DNA from: Myxococcales bacterium
GTDB taxonomy: Bacteria; Myxococcota_A; Polyangia; Polyangiales; Polyangiaceae
Direction of reading: 5' to 3'
Assembly (NCBI GenBank): GCA_903642325.1
Contig: CAHJWM010000001.1
Location: forward strand, 244,748 to 308,747
DNA: 64,000 nucleotides
Shown here: positions 27,020-36,698 of the stretch, piece by piece
Numbering within the stretch: the stretch's first letter is position 1
Layout of the letters: each line of letters begins with the position of its first letter
Notes under the pieces: model-generated
Seen by the model: only the letters and a program-made list of their open reading frames with translations
Told to the model about the DNA's origin: nothing
The model's database searches: none
Position numbers and translations under genes: made by a program

Positions 27020-28120
27020 GTGACGGCGCTCATTCGCTTCTCGAACGTCACGGTGAGCGCTTTTCGCAATCTGTCGCGCATCGATTTCGAGCCCGCGCCG
27101 GGGCTCAACGTGATCTCGGGCGACAATGGCCAAGGCAAGACCAGCTTGCTCGAGGCGCTGTACTTCGTGGCCGTAACGCGAAGTTTCCGCGCAGACAAGC
27201 TGGAGAGCTTGATTCAGCAAGGGCAAAAATTCGCCAGCGTGCGCGCGCGGGTTCTGGATGGCGAGCACGGTCGCGAGCAACGCGCGACTCTCGGTCACAA
27301 GGAACGCGCGGTGCTGCTCGACGGCAAAAAACCCGAGCGGCTGGCCACGTATGCCACGCGGACGCCGGCGGTCGTCTTCCATCCTGGCGACATGGAGCTC
27401 GTGAACGCGAACGCCGCCGCGCGGCGTAAGCTTCTCGACCGCATTGCCTTGTATCTGGATCCGAGCAGTGGGGACGCGCGCCTGAGCTACACGCGCGCGT
27501 TGAAGGAGCGCAAGGTGGCGCTCGACGTGCGGGGCCCGTCCGCGCGCGAGCTCGCGCCCTTCGAGCAACTGATGGCAGAGCACGGGGTGCGGTTTGCGCG
27601 GGCTCGCGCGGAAGCGGCCACGCGCTTACTTGGCGCGCTGGCGCCGGCCTTTCAGCGCATGGCGCAACCAGGGCTTCAGCTGGTTACGAAGTACAGGCCC
27701 GGCGGCAGCTTGGACGTGGCTGAATTCGTGGGCGAGCTCTCGAGTCGCAGGCTGCGAGACAGCCGGCAGCGCGCGGCGTCCTACGGGCCCCAGCGCGACG
27801 AAATTCAACTATTGATCGACGGAAGATCGGCGCGCCATCACGCATCGCAGGGCCAACAGCGCATCCTCACGTTGGCGCTAAAAGTCGCGGAGTTGGAGTG
27901 CATCCGCGACGCCCGCCGCGCGCACCCGGTCCTGCTTTTGGACGACGTTTCGAGCGAGCTCGATCCGGCTCGAACGGGAGCGGTTTACGACTTTCTGCGC
28001 GAGACTCAGAGCCAAGTTTTCGTCACGACCACGCGGCCCGAGCTGTTTCCGACGCCCGGCGCGAGCAAGCTCGAACGAGCCGACTGGCAGTTGGTTTCGG
28101 GAGCGCTCAGCGAGCTCTGA
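27020..28120 (+). CDS. recF: DNA replication and repair protein RecF
   Basis: A 366-residue SMC-like ATPase. Walker A is SGDNGQGKTSLLEAL, the signature ASQGQQRILTLALKVAEL contains the ABC-type signature and helix, and Walker B is PVLLLDDVSSELDP. The first beta strand block NVTVSAFRNLSRIDFEP is typical. It loads RecR/RecO at single-stranded gaps. The start is GTG 27020, 30 bases after dnaN, so they are cotranscribed. After its stop an ACTTCC/GGAAGT inverted repeat lies before a separate gyrB promoter. Confidence 0.95.
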   Translation: MTALIRFSNVTVSAFRNLSRIDFEPAPGLNVISGDNGQGKTSLLEALYFVAVTRSFRADKLESLIQQGQKFASVRARVLDGEHGREQRATLGHKERAVLLDGKKPERLATYATRTPAVVFHPGDMELVNANAAARRKLLDRIALYLDPSSGDARLSYTRALKERKVALDVRGPSARELAPFEQLMAEHGVRFARARAEAATRLLGALAPAFQRMAQPGLQLVTKYRPGGSLDVAEFVGELSSRRLRDSRQRAASYGPQRDEIQLLIDGRSARHHASQGQQRILTLALKVAELECIRDARRAHPVLLLDDVSSELDPARTGAVYDFLRETQSQVFVTTTRPELFPTPGASKLERADWQLVSGALSEL

Positions 28121-28179
28121 CGCGACTTCCGCCGGGCGAGGAAGTGGACGGATCCAGCAGAATTTACGCCGGATTGAGC

Positions 28180-28208
28180 TTGCGCAAAGACGCCATAATG
28201 ACTATAAA
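28180..28208 (+). promoter_or_regulatory. Candidate sigma-70-type promoter for gyrB
   Basis: TTGCGC at 28180-28185 and TATAAA at 28203-28208, spaced by 17 bases, within an AT-rich stretch of the recF-gyrB gap. The -10 matches TATAAT in five of six positions, the -35 TTGACA in four of six. The gap of about 168 bases before the preferred gyrB start fits a separate promoter. Confidence 0.45.
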
Positions 28209-28288
28209 ATAAGCGTCGAATACGAGACCGTTTCCGGCCTTTTGCCGAAGTCGGGCCCTCGCGTTTGCGACTCGCCCAGGACTCCAAT

Positions 28289-30760
28289 TTGACGACGACC
28301 GAGGCTTCCGAAGACCAACCGCGCACTGCGGAGACCTACGACGCGCGAAACATCACCGTGCTGGAGGGCTTGGAGGCGGTACGCAAACGGCCGGGCATGT
28401 ACATCGGGGACGTACACGATGGCTCGGCGTTGCACCATTTGGTTTGGGAGGCGGTCGACAACGCGGTCGACGAGCACCTGGCTGGCTTCTGTGACGGCTT
28501 CACCGTCACCGTGCATTTCGACGGGTCCATCACTTGCGAAGACAACGGCCGCGGCATCCCCGTCGGCCTGATGGAAGACCGGGGCGTCAGCGCGGCGGAG
28601 GTCGTGATGACGGTGCTGCACGCGGGCGGCAAGTTCGACCACTCGAGTTACAAAGTCTCCGCTGGTTTGCACGGCGTCGGTGTCAGCGCCGTGAACGCCG
28701 TATCAGAGGTACTGCGACTCGAAATAAAGCGCGAGGGCAAGGTCTGGTTCCAAGAATATCGCCGCGGTGTGCCGCAGGCACCGTTGGCCGCCATCGGGGA
28801 GTCGGATGCGACCGGCACGAAGATCACGTTCAAGCCCGATCACGAGATCTTTTCGAATCTCGAATACAACTACGACATCCTGGCCAATCGCCTGCGTGAG
28901 CTTTCATTCCTCAATTCGGGCTTGGGGGTGCGGCTCGTGGATGAGCGCGCGACAGGCCGGAGCGACACGTATCAATATAAGGGCGGAATCCGCGAGTTCG
29001 TCGCGCTCTTGGCGCAAGCGAAAGAGCCGGTGCATGAAGATGTGATTGCCTTTACCGGTGAGTTCCCAACCGGGGATGGCAAAGGCACCGCCATCGTCGA
29101 CCTAGCGCTGCAGTGGACCAACTCGTACGCCGAGCAGATCCTCCCGTACACGAACAACATCCACAATAAGGATGGCGGCACTCATCTCACTGGCTTACGC
29201 GGCGCGCTCACGCGCTCTTTGAACAATTACGGAACCGCCAACAACCTGTTCAAAGAGGCAAAGACGGGCCTCACCGGTGACGATACGCGCGAAGGCGTCA
29301 TCTGCGTGATTCATGTGAAGCACCCGGATGCGAGCTTCGACTCTCAGACCAAGTCCAAGTTGGTTTCGAGCGATGTGAAGGGCATCGTCGAAAACGCGGT
29401 CAGCGAGCACCTCCGTGTGTATTTCGAGGAACACCCGCAGGTGGCCCGCAAAATCTTGGAAAAGGCGGTGATGGCCGCCAAAGCTCGAGACGCAGCGCGC
29501 AAAGCTCGCGAGGTGGTGCGAAAGGGCGTGCTGGACGGGACGTCGCTATCCGGAAAGCTCGCGGATTGTCAGAGCAAAGATCCGAGCATTAGCGAAATTT
29601 ACATCGTGGAGGGCGAGAGCGCCGGCGGCAGCGCCAAACAGGGGCGGGATCGCCATTTCCAAGCCATCTTGCCGCTCAAAGGCAAGATCTTGAACGTCGA
29701 GCGGGCGCGGCTCGATCGCATGCTCGCCTCGCAAGAGGTGGCGACGCTAATTTCCGCGCTCGGTTGCGGCATAGGAGACAACGGCGGTTTCGACCTCTCG
29801 AAGCTTCGCTACCACAAAATTATATTGATGACGGACGCCGACGTAGACGGCAGTCACATCCGTACCCTGCTGTTGACCTTCTTTTATCGGCAAATGCGGG
29901 ACGTGATCGAAAATGGCTACTTGTTCATCGCGCAACCGCCGCTGTTCGGCGTGCGAAAGGGCAAGAAGTATCAGTATTTGAAGGATCAAGCCGCGCTCGA
30001 CCGCTTTTTGATGGAAAACGGGATTGAGGATTTGACCGTGCAAGCGTCCACGAGCAATCACGCTTTGTCGGGGCTGCCGCTATTCAACTTGGCCTCGCGA
30101 CTGCGATCGATGCGCAACATCCTGGCCAAGATCGATCGCCGCTGTGACGCGCGCGTGGTGGCGGCGCTGCTGCGCGCCAAGGCCATGACTTTGGCTGACT
30201 TTCGCGACCACGCGACGGTCGAAGCGGCCGCGCAAAGTCTGCAAAGATACCTGGAAGAGCGCTATCCCGATCTGATGCCGTTGTCGGTCAGCGTGGATTG
30301 GGAAAAGGCACACGACGCAGGCCGCCTGAACGTGAAATTTCGCCCCGGGGCATCGGCGCGCGCCGCGGTTGCCGACTGGGAGCTGGCGGAATCTGCAGAA
30401 TACCAGGAGCTGCTCTCAATCGAAGAGGACATCCGTTCCATTGGCGGCATGCCCTACACCGCCAGGGTGGGCGACGGGGACCCGCACACCCTGCCCGATC
30501 CGGAAGCCCTGGAGGCGTTCATTTCCGAACGCGGTCGCAAAGGAATGCAGATCACCCGCTACAAGGGTCTCGGCGAAATGAACGCCGATCAGCTTTGGGA
30601 CACCACCATGAGCCCGGATGCCCGCACCTTGCTCCAAGTAAAGGTCAACGATCCCGTCCGTGCCGATGAGCTCTTCAGCGTGCTGATGGGCGACCAGGTC
30701 GAGCCGCGGCGCAAGTTCATCGAAGAAAACGCGCTGAACGTGCGAAACCTCGATATCTAG
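28289..30760 (+). CDS. gyrB: DNA gyrase subunit B
   Basis: An 823-residue type IIA topoisomerase subunit. The ATPase part has LEAVRKRPGMYIGD, NAVDEHLAGFCDGF, the GRGIPVG motif and HAGGKF; TOPRIM has IVEGESAGGSAKQGRDRHFQ and LMTDADVDGSHIRTLLLTFF; the end has RYKGLGEMNADQLWDTTM. The length matches proteobacterial GyrB with the C-terminal insertion. With GyrA it introduces negative supercoils. TTG 28289 is preferred over TTG 28265 because AGGA lies seven bases upstream; residues from TEASEDQ on follow. The N-terminal 165 residues include the novobiocin-site region. Confidence 0.96.
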   Translation: MTTTEASEDQPRTAETYDARNITVLEGLEAVRKRPGMYIGDVHDGSALHHLVWEAVDNAVDEHLAGFCDGFTVTVHFDGSITCEDNGRGIPVGLMEDRGVSAAEVVMTVLHAGGKFDHSSYKVSAGLHGVGVSAVNAVSEVLRLEIKREGKVWFQEYRRGVPQAPLAAIGESDATGTKITFKPDHEIFSNLEYNYDILANRLRELSFLNSGLGVRLVDERATGRSDTYQYKGGIREFVALLAQAKEPVHEDVIAFTGEFPTGDGKGTAIVDLALQWTNSYAEQILPYTNNIHNKDGGTHLTGLRGALTRSLNNYGTANNLFKEAKTGLTGDDTREGVICVIHVKHPDASFDSQTKSKLVSSDVKGIVENAVSEHLRVYFEEHPQVARKILEKAVMAAKARDAARKAREVVRKGVLDGTSLSGKLADCQSKDPSISEIYIVEGESAGGSAKQGRDRHFQAILPLKGKILNVERARLDRMLASQEVATLISALGCGIGDNGGFDLSKLRYHKIILMTDADVDGSHIRTLLLTFFYRQMRDVIENGYLFIAQPPLFGVRKGKKYQYLKDQAALDRFLMENGIEDLTVQASTSNHALSGLPLFNLASRLRSMRNILAKIDRRCDARVVAALLRAKAMTLADFRDHATVEAAAQSLQRYLEERYPDLMPLSVSVDWEKAHDAGRLNVKFRPGASARAAVADWELAESAEYQELLSIEEDIRSIGGMPYTARVGDGDPHTLPDPEALEAFISERGRKGMQITRYKGLGEMNADQLWDTTMSPDARTLLQVKVNDPVRADELFSVLMGDQVEPRRKFIEENALNVRNLDI

Positions 30761-30779
30761 TCTCGGTGCGGGACCGAGA
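30761..30779. terminator. Inverted repeat just after gyrB
   Basis: TCTCGGT (30761-30767) and ACCGAGA (30773-30779) pair perfectly around a 5-base loop, starting one base after the gyrB stop codon. There is no T-run after it, so it may be a weak or factor-assisted terminator, or a 3' end stabiliser. Confidence 0.4.
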
Positions 30780-31154
30780 GCGGTCGACTCGGGCGGTCCT
30801 TGGTTGCCATAACGTGCGCGTGGTTCAGCACGCGCCGCGTCAAAGCGTGCAGCGCTGGAGCGTCCGGCGCGCGTGCTTTCACGCTTTCGTGCTCGAGACG
30901 AGTCGCATCGAGCAGCGTCGTCCCACAGTGTCATCTCGAGCCCCGAAATCGGACTCGGTAACTTTCATGCGACTTCCATTGCGAACTCCGTGTCGCCCGG
31001 TTTAATCTCCGTCTCACGAGGGTTCACTCCTGCTCGCCAGCCTCTTCGGCGGGTTTTAGTGAAGCATTACGAAGTTCTGCGGTGAAAGGAGGGGCTGGCC
31101 TGCGTAGTAACGGTGCCCTCGCACCGTGCCGTCGCAGGAACAGCGCGGGATCCG
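30780..31154. other. Intergenic region between gyrB and HTH gene, no gene seen
   Basis: 375 bases with no convincing reading frame. A short imperfect hairpin followed by TTTT lies near 31034-31059 (GCC/GGC stem around TCTTC), a possible terminator for gyrB. An A/G-rich stretch follows from 31078 (GGTGAAAGGAGGGG). No tRNA, repeat or known regulator site is recognised. Confidence 0.4.
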
Positions 31155-31505
31155 ATGGCGGAGAAAGGCACTACAAAGAAGGTCGGTCGGCTCATTCGCT
31201 CGGCGCGCATGCACCGTGGGCTAACGCAAAAGGACCTGGCTACGAAACTCGGAGTTCGCTCGGGAAGCTACGTTGGGATGCTCGAGTCTGGGCTGTGCAA
31301 AGGCATCGGCATCGGCAGGCTCGAGGAGATCGCGTCGTACCTCCACGTGAATGGCGTCGAGCGGTATCGCTGGCTTGCCGCCGCTGGCCACCTACATCCG
31401 CAGCTTTTTGGAGCGCTCATGAAGAGCCCCGAGCTGTGGGATGAAGTCGTCCACATGCTGGGCGCGCCGCCGCGGAGCCGCACCCGTAAAAAGGCCCGCG
31501 CCTGA
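31155..31505 (+). CDS. Small XRE-family HTH transcription regulator
   Basis: A 116-residue protein with an N-terminal Cro/C1-type helix-turn-helix: KVGRLIRSARMHRGLTQKDL, then ATKLGVRSGSYVGMLESGL, a recognition region with a conserved turn. The C-terminal half (GRLEEIASYLHVNGVERYRW) ends in a basic tail, SRTRKKARA. Such proteins are DNA-binding regulators, either chromosomal or phage-derived. The ATG at 31155 with GGGA just before is the natural start. It has its own upstream gap, and no antitoxin or toxin partner is adjacent. Confidence 0.8.
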   Translation: MAEKGTTKKVGRLIRSARMHRGLTQKDLATKLGVRSGSYVGMLESGLCKGIGIGRLEEIASYLHVNGVERYRWLAAAGHLHPQLFGALMKSPELWDEVVHMLGAPPRSRTRKKARA

Positions 31506-31684
31506 TCATCGACTCGTGACCAGCGTGAGCAAGAGCACGTGACGATCAGCCCAAGCGTCATGAGCCCAAAAGCGGCCGCGTACGCTGTGGGGTAGGAGTT
31601 TCGCCGGAGGTGATTGCACTGGGGGAAGCACTAAGAAAAATCGAAGGGCTCGCGTCCGAGGATCGGCCGTGAAAGACTGACGCG

Positions 31685-32293
31685 ATGTTTCTGCGATGGC
31701 TGCGATGGGCGTCGGTATGTGAGCTAGCAGCGAGCCTGGTACTGCAAGCATGTGGGAGCAGCTCATTGAACAGCGATGGGGCTTCTGGCGGCAGTGAAGG
31801 CGTGAATCACGGAGGCAGCGCCGGCAAAAGCTCGGGCGGCGCCGGCAAACCTGCCGTGGCGGACGCGGTGCCTTGCGGCAAAAATACGTGCAAGGGCCTG
31901 ACCCTCGGACTGCAACAGAGCTTCGACATCCCGGGCTGCTGTGCGGACCCGGACACGAGCAGTTGCGGGCTCGACTCGAGCGGCTTGGCGATGTTTGGGC
32001 CGTCTCTTGGCATGGCTTGTCAGCCGCTCGCGCAGCCCGGTAAGCTCGACCCCGCCTGCCCGGAGAGCGCCGCAGCGCCCGTGACCGGCACGCCCATCCC
32101 GATCAAGTTCCCCGGCTGCTGCCAGGCCAACGGTTTCTGCGGCTATCAGCTCGATTCCATTGCCGGTGGTCTGATCCAGATCGGGCTTGGCTGCGTCGAC
32201 TCTGCGCCCTTCCTGGACGGCGGCACGCCCCGCAGCTGCGGCGCGGGGCCTGCGGTGCAGGGCGATGGCGGGGCGTCCGCGGGCGGGGGCTGA
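31685..32293 (+). CDS. Cys-rich lipoprotein, unknown function
   Basis: A 202-residue protein with signal segment CELAASLVLQAC (lipobox LQAC), a Gly/Ser-rich linker (GGSEGVNHGGSAGKSSGGAG) and a Cys-rich mature part. This includes PCGKNTCKGL, IPGCCADPDTSSCGLDSSG and FPGCCQANGFCGYQL, where two similar modules repeat the pattern PGCC...CG. It is probably a secreted, disulfide-bonded surface protein, a type common in myxobacteria. It precedes clpB by 96 bases, but no functional link is visible. Confidence 0.75.
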   Translation: MFLRWLRWASVCELAASLVLQACGSSSLNSDGASGGSEGVNHGGSAGKSSGGAGKPAVADAVPCGKNTCKGLTLGLQQSFDIPGCCADPDTSSCGLDSSGLAMFGPSLGMACQPLAQPGKLDPACPESAAAPVTGTPIPIKFPGCCQANGFCGYQLDSIAGGLIQIGLGCVDSAPFLDGGTPRSCGAGPAVQGDGGASAGGG

Positions 32294-32389
32294 GCCGCCG
32301 CATTGTCCGGGCCGTACGGGCCTTGATCCGGCTTGGTTGCGCCTTAAGTTGCCTCGGCACCGGAGAGTGCGAGGTCGGAGGCCAAAGCA

Positions 32390-35047
32390 ATGCGAATGGA
32401 TCGTTTGACGAGCAAGAGCCAGGAAGCCCTGCAGAGCGCGGCTGCTAATGCGTCGCGTCGTGGCAACCCGGAGCTCATCCCCGAGCATCTGTTGGTTGCG
32501 GTCTTGGAGCAAGACGGGGGCGTGGGCGCCGCCTTGGCGCGGCGCGCCGGCGCGGACCCGGCCGCGCTGGCCAAGGAGCTGAGCTCCCGCATCGAAGGGC
32601 TACCCAAAGTCAGCGGCGGCGCCGAGCCGAGCTTCAGCCGGCGCACCGTGCCTCTTTTGAATCACGCCGAGGACGAGGCCAAGAAGCTCAAGGACGACTA
32701 CGTGTCGGTCGAGCATTTTCTGCTCGCGGCGGTGAAACACGACAAGGACGTGCAGGCGGTGAGTGACCGGCACGGTCTGTCTTACGACAAGCTGGTGCGC
32801 GCTTTGGCGGAAATTCGCGGGTCGCAGCGCGTGACGGACCAGAATCCGGAAGGCAAGTTCCAAGCGCTCGAGAAGTACACCCGAGATCTAACGGCCTTGG
32901 CCCGCCGCGGAAAGATCGATCCGGTAATCGGTCGTGATGAAGAGATCCGACGGGTGATGCAGGTGTTGTCGCGCCGCACCAAGAACAACCCCGTGCTGAT
33001 CGGTGAGCCAGGCGTTGGCAAGACCGCGATTGCCGAGGGCATCGCGCATCGCATCGCCAAGGGCGATGTGCCGGAGTCGCTCAAAGACAAGCGCATCTTG
33101 GCGCTGGATTTGGCGAGCATGGTGGCGGGCTCCAAGTTCCGTGGTGAGTTCGAGGATCGCCTGAAGGCGGTTTTGAAAGAAGTAGAGTCGTCCGCGGGCG
33201 GCATCGTGCTGTTCATCGACGAGCTGCACACGCTGGTCGGGGCCGGCGCCGCCGAAGGCGCGATGGACGCCGCGAACATGCTGAAACCGGCGCTCGCACG
33301 CGGTGAGCTGCGCGCCATTGGTGCGACGACCCTCGACGAATACCGAAAGCACATCGAAAAAGATGCCGCGCTCGAGCGGCGCTTTCAGCCGGTAATGGTC
33401 AGCGAGCCCACGGTCGAAGACACGATCGCGATCCTGCGTGGGCTGAAGGAGCGCTACGAAGTGCACCACGGCATACAGATTACGGACTCGGCGCTCGTGG
33501 CCGCCGCGGTGCTCAGCAACCGCTACATCGCCGATAGATTCTTGCCGGACAAGGCCATCGATCTCGTGGACGAAGCGGCGAGCAAGATCAAGATGGAGAT
33601 CGACAGCTTACCGTTCGAGATCGACCAAGTTCAGCGCAAATTGCTGCAGCTCCGCATCGAGGAGCAGGCGCTGACTCGCGAGCGCGACAAGGCCAGCAAG
33701 GCGCGTTTGGACGAGCTCCGCCGCGAGGTCTCGGAGCTGAATGGTCAACGAGACGGCATGCGCGCACAGTGGCTGCGGGAGAAGGAAATCATCGAGCGCC
33801 TGCGCAAAAACCAGGTCGAGCTCGAGTCCCTGCGGCAGCAAGAGGAAGACGCTCGGCGCGTCGGCGACCTTGGGAAAGCCGCCGAGCTGCACTACGGGCG
33901 AATTCCGGCTTTGGATAAAGACAGCGAGCGGGATCGTCTGGAGCTGGCCCAGGTTCAGGCAAACGGTTCTTATCTGAAGGAGGAAGTAAGCGACGAGGAC
34001 ATCGCCGCGATCGTCTCCAAGTGGACGGGCGTGCCGGTTTCCAAGATGCTCGAGGGCGAAAAGCACAAGCTCATTCACATGGAGGAGAGCCTGCGCCAGC
34101 GCGTGATTGGTCAGGAGCCCGCGCTGCTCGCGGTCGCGAATGCCGTCCGCCGCTCGCGCGCCGGGCTCGGTGACGATCGCCGTCCAATTGGCTCGTTCCT
34201 GTTCCTCGGCCCGACCGGCGTGGGCAAGACGCAGACGGCACGCGCGCTCGCGGAGTTCCTGTTCGACGACGAAAAAGCCATGATCCGCATCGATATGAGC
34301 GAATACATGGAACGCCACGCGGTCTCGCGCTTGATCGGCGCGCCGCCCGGGTACGTGGGTTATGACGAAGGCGGGCAGCTCACCGAACCCGTGCGCCGCC
34401 GCCCGTATTCCGTAGTGCTGTTCGACGAGGTCGAGAAAGCTCACCCAGACGTGTTCAATACGCTGTTACAGCTGTTGGACGATGGTCGTCTGACGGACGG
34501 ACAGGGGCGCACGGTGGACTTCAAGAACACGGTGGTGATCTTGACCAGCAATATCGGCACGAGCGAGCTTGCGGCGATCGAGGAGCGCACGCAGCTGAGC
34601 TCCGACGAGCGCGAAGCGCTGCGTCAAAAGACCGTACAAGCGGCGCTTCAGGCGCACTTTCGGCCCGAGTTCTTGAATCGCTTGGACGAGGTCGTGCTGT
34701 ATCACCGGCTCGACCGCAGTCAGCTGCGACACATCGTGGAGATCCAGCTCGGCTATTTGGTGTCGCGTTTGGCGCGAAAAGATCTCGGCTTCCAGATCAG
34801 CGACGCAGCCAAAGAATTCATTGCCGCTGCCGGCTGGGATCCACAGTTTGGCGCGCGGCCACTGAAGCGTGCCATTCAGCGGTTGGTCGAAGACGCCCTG
34901 GCGCGGCGGGTGCTGGAAGGAGCGTTTGCGCCCGGGGAGGTGATCTATGTCGATCACGTCAGCGAAACTGGCCTCACGTTCACGGCGCTGGCCAAGGGCG
35001 CGCCAGCGCCGGAGCCGCATCGGCGGAGCGACGCGACGTTGAACTGA
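32390..35047 (+). CDS. clpB: ATP-dependent disaggregase ClpB
   Basis: An 885-residue Hsp100 chaperone. The N-domain is followed by NBD1 with Walker [16 protein letters not shown] and Walker B in [20 protein letters not shown]. The long coiled-coil middle domain covers [20 protein letters not shown] to about [15 protein letters not shown]2 has [16 protein letters not shown] and [20 protein letters not shown]. With DnaK it dissolves protein aggregates. The ATG at 32390 has GGAGG nine bases upstream; a second ATG follows two codons later. A weak inverted repeat at 32353-32373 lies before it but no clear CIRCE or heat-shock promoter was found. Confidence 0.97.
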   Translation: MRMDRLTSKSQEALQSAAANASRRGNPELIPEHLLVAVLEQDGGVGAALARRAGADPAALAKELSSRIEGLPKVSGGAEPSFSRRTVPLLNHAEDEAKKLKDDYVSVEHFLLAAVKHDKDVQAVSDRHGLSYDKLVRALAEIRGSQRVTDQNPEGKFQALEKYTRDLTALARRGKIDPVIGRDEEIRRVMQVLSRRTKNNPVLIGEPGVGKTAIAEGIAHRIAKGDVPESLKDKRILALDLASMVAGSKFRGEFEDRLKAVLKEVESSAGGIVLFIDELHTLVGAGAAEGAMDAANMLKPALARGELRAIGATTLDEYRKHIEKDAALERRFQPVMVSEPTVEDTIAILRGLKERYEVHHGIQITDSALVAAAVLSNRYIADRFLPDKAIDLVDEAASKIKMEIDSLPFEIDQVQRKLLQLRIEEQALTRERDKASKARLDELRREVSELNGQRDGMRAQWLREKEIIERLRKNQVELESLRQQEEDARRVGDLGKAAELHYGRIPALDKDSERDRLELAQVQANGSYLKEEVSDEDIAAIVSKWTGVPVSKMLEGEKHKLIHMEESLRQRVIGQEPALLAVANAVRRSRAGLGDDRRPIGSFLFLGPTGVGKTQTARALAEFLFDDEKAMIRIDMSEYMERHAVSRLIGAPPGYVGYDEGGQLTEPVRRRPYSVVLFDEVEKAHPDVFNTLLQLLDDGRLTDGQGRTVDFKNTVVILTSNIGTSELAAIEERTQLSSDEREALRQKTVQAALQAHFRPEFLNRLDEVVLYHRLDRSQLRHIVEIQLGYLVSRLARKDLGFQISDAAKEFIAAAGWDPQFGARPLKRAIQRLVEDALARRVLEGAFAPGEVIYVDHVSETGLTFTALAKGAPAPEPHRRSDATLN

Positions 35048-35417
35048 GATGAAGCGAGCTCGTCGCCATGGGCTCGATAAACTCCGCGCCCCACGCCGGC
35101 CCTGACCTAAAGGCTGGGTGGGCGCTCGCGGTCGGCGCGCGGCCCTCGCCAGCGCAACGCAAGCCGCAGGCTCCCCCGCAAAAAGCCGTGGCCGGGCCGT
35201 TTCAAAGCCAATGGACGGCACGCGTAGGGCACGGGCTAGCAAGTAACAACGTGTCGCCAGATTCGCCGCTAGAGACGAAAACGCGGCGTTGCGGCCGCGC
35301 CGACCCGAGTAGTACCTCGCTGTCGTTACGCACCCGGGCTGGAACCGGGTGCGGCTACGAGGTGCGCGGCGGGATTGAGATCGCCCCTCACCTCTGCCGC
35401 CGTGTGTCCAAGCGACT
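35048..35417. other. Convergent intergenic region between clpB and cinA
   Basis: 370 bases with no convincing gene. The main feature is a structured inverted repeat at 35312-35365, listed separately. The rest is GC-rich with no recognisable RNA gene, repeat or operator. Confidence 0.5.
35312..35365. terminator. Two-stem inverted repeat between convergent genes
   Basis: Outer stem GTACCTCG (35312-35319) with CGAGGTGC (35358-35365), internal loop of 9 and 4 bases, inner stem CGCACCCGG (35329-35337) with CCGGGTGCG (35345-35353) and loop GCTGGAA. It lies 53 bases past the cinA stop and 264 past clpB. There is no T-run, so it could be a bidirectional transcription barrier or a structured RNA. Confidence 0.4.
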
Positions 35418-36662
35418 TCAGCTGTCGTGCCCGCGTTGTACGATGCTGCGCACGAGGGCCAGACCGGCGAAGGCCGCGCGGCGACGTACTTGTTCACGGC
35501 TGCCCGGAAACACGTAGCGGCGGTCGCTGATGCCGTCTGCCGTGGAGACGGCGAGGTGCACCAGCCCTACCGGTTTTTCGGCGGAGCCGCCGCCCGGGCC
35601 CGCGATGCCAGTGAGAGCGAGCGCGACGTCGGCGGCAAACGCCTGGCGTGCGCCCTCGGCCATGGCGCGCGCGACTTCGCCGCTGACGGCGCCGTGCCGC
35701 GCAAGCAGCTCGGGTGCGACGCCGAGCACCGCGATTTTAGCGTCATTTGCGTAGGTGACGGCGCCGCCTCGGAACACGGCGCTCGCGCCGGCATGGTCGG
35801 TCACGAGCTCGGCGACCAAGCCGCCGGTGCAGGATTCGGCGAGCGCCAAAGTGCGTCCGCTTTGCTCGAGCAGCTTGCACACGGCTTCCGGGAAGCGCGC
35901 TTTGCCCTCACCGAAGATGACCTCCTCACCGAGGCGCTCGCGCACGGCGAGCGCGGCGCGCTCCGCGATCGCCTGCGCGCCTTGCACCGTGGCGAAGCGC
36001 GCGAGGACCTTGACCTCGATTTCCGGCATCGTCGCGCGGTAGCCGATGACCACGCCAAATTCTGCCTCGATGCCGGCCAAGCGATCGTTCACCTCGCTTT
36101 CCGGCAAACCGAACGTGCGCAAGAGCACTTGGTATTGACGATCCGTCAGCAGCGACGCGATGAACGGCTCGACGTGCGCTTCGAACATGGCCTTCATCTC
36201 GAAGGGCACCCCGGGCATGAAGTAAGCCAGTGCGCGGCTGAGCTTCAGCTCGAAGCCCGGGGCCGTCCCGTTCGGGTTCGGCAGGATGCGCGACCCGCGT
36301 GGGAAATCGGCCTGCTTTGCGTTGGAGATGGCCATTTCGCGATTGAAGCGCGCGAGCCGGTCAGCGATGGCCTGAAGCGATGGCGGATCGCGGATCAGCT
36401 CGACGCCAGCCAGGCGCGCGGCGCACTCGGTGGTGATGTCGTCGGTGGTGGGTCCGAGCCCGCCCGTGCACACGACGACGTCGTGGGCGAGCGATAGCCG
36501 CGCCAAGGCCGCTTCGATGCGCGGTCGATCATCGTCGACGCAGTCCACGGCCAACACTTCGAAGCCGATGCGGGTCAGCGCCTCGGCGAGCCAAGTCGCG
36601 TTGCTGTTCAACAGCTCACCGCGCGTGAGCTCGGTTCCTATGCACAATACCGCGGCGGACAT
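35418..36662 (-). CDS. cinA: CinA family protein (nicotinamide-nucleotide amidase)
   Basis: A 414-residue two-domain protein. The N-terminal MoCF-like domain has CIGTELTRGELLNSNATWLA and VVCTGGLGPTTDDITTECAA. The C-terminal PncC-like domain has LAESCTGGLVAELVTDHAGA, YANDAKIAVLGV and ALTGIAGPGGGSAEKPVGLV. The latter deamidates nicotinamide mononucleotide in pyridine nucleotide recycling; the N-domain has ADP-ribose pyrophosphatase activity in some species. It is often linked to competence and DNA damage, and here lies about 7 kb from comEC. It ends convergently with clpB. Confidence 0.94.
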   Translation of the reverse strand: MSAAVLCIGTELTRGELLNSNATWLAEALTRIGFEVLAVDCVDDDRPRIEAALARLSLAHDVVVCTGGLGPTTDDITTECAARLAGVELIRDPPSLQAIADRLARFNREMAISNAKQADFPRGSRILPNPNGTAPGFELKLSRALAYFMPGVPFEMKAMFEAHVEPFIASLLTDRQYQVLLRTFGLPESEVNDRLAGIEAEFGVVIGYRATMPEIEVKVLARFATVQGAQAIAERAALAVRERLGEEVIFGEGKARFPEAVCKLLEQSGRTLALAESCTGGLVAELVTDHAGASAVFRGGAVTYANDAKIAVLGVAPELLARHGAVSGEVARAMAEGARQAFAADVALALTGIAGPGGGSAEKPVGLVHLAVSTADGISDRRYVFPGSREQVRRRAAFAGLALVRSIVQRGHDS

Positions 36663-36698
36663 GGCGCAGAGATAGCATGCGCCCGCCCCGCTTTCTCG

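Noticed and set aside
32353..32373. Inverted repeat before clpB resembling a CIRCE heat-shock operator
   Set aside because: Arms CTCGGCAC and GTGCGAG differ in length and do not match TTAGCACTC-N9-GAGTGCTAA.
35329..35353. T-arm-like hairpin (CCCGG/CCGGG with a seven-base loop) on the minus strand
   Set aside because: No matching acceptor or anticodon arms at tRNA spacing, and the loop lacks the usual purine at position 57.
35427..36497. Long plus-strand frame (356 residues) opposite cinA
   Set aside because: A GC-rich antisense shadow with Ala/Arg/Glu-heavy composition and no recognisable domain, lying wholly within a clear gene.
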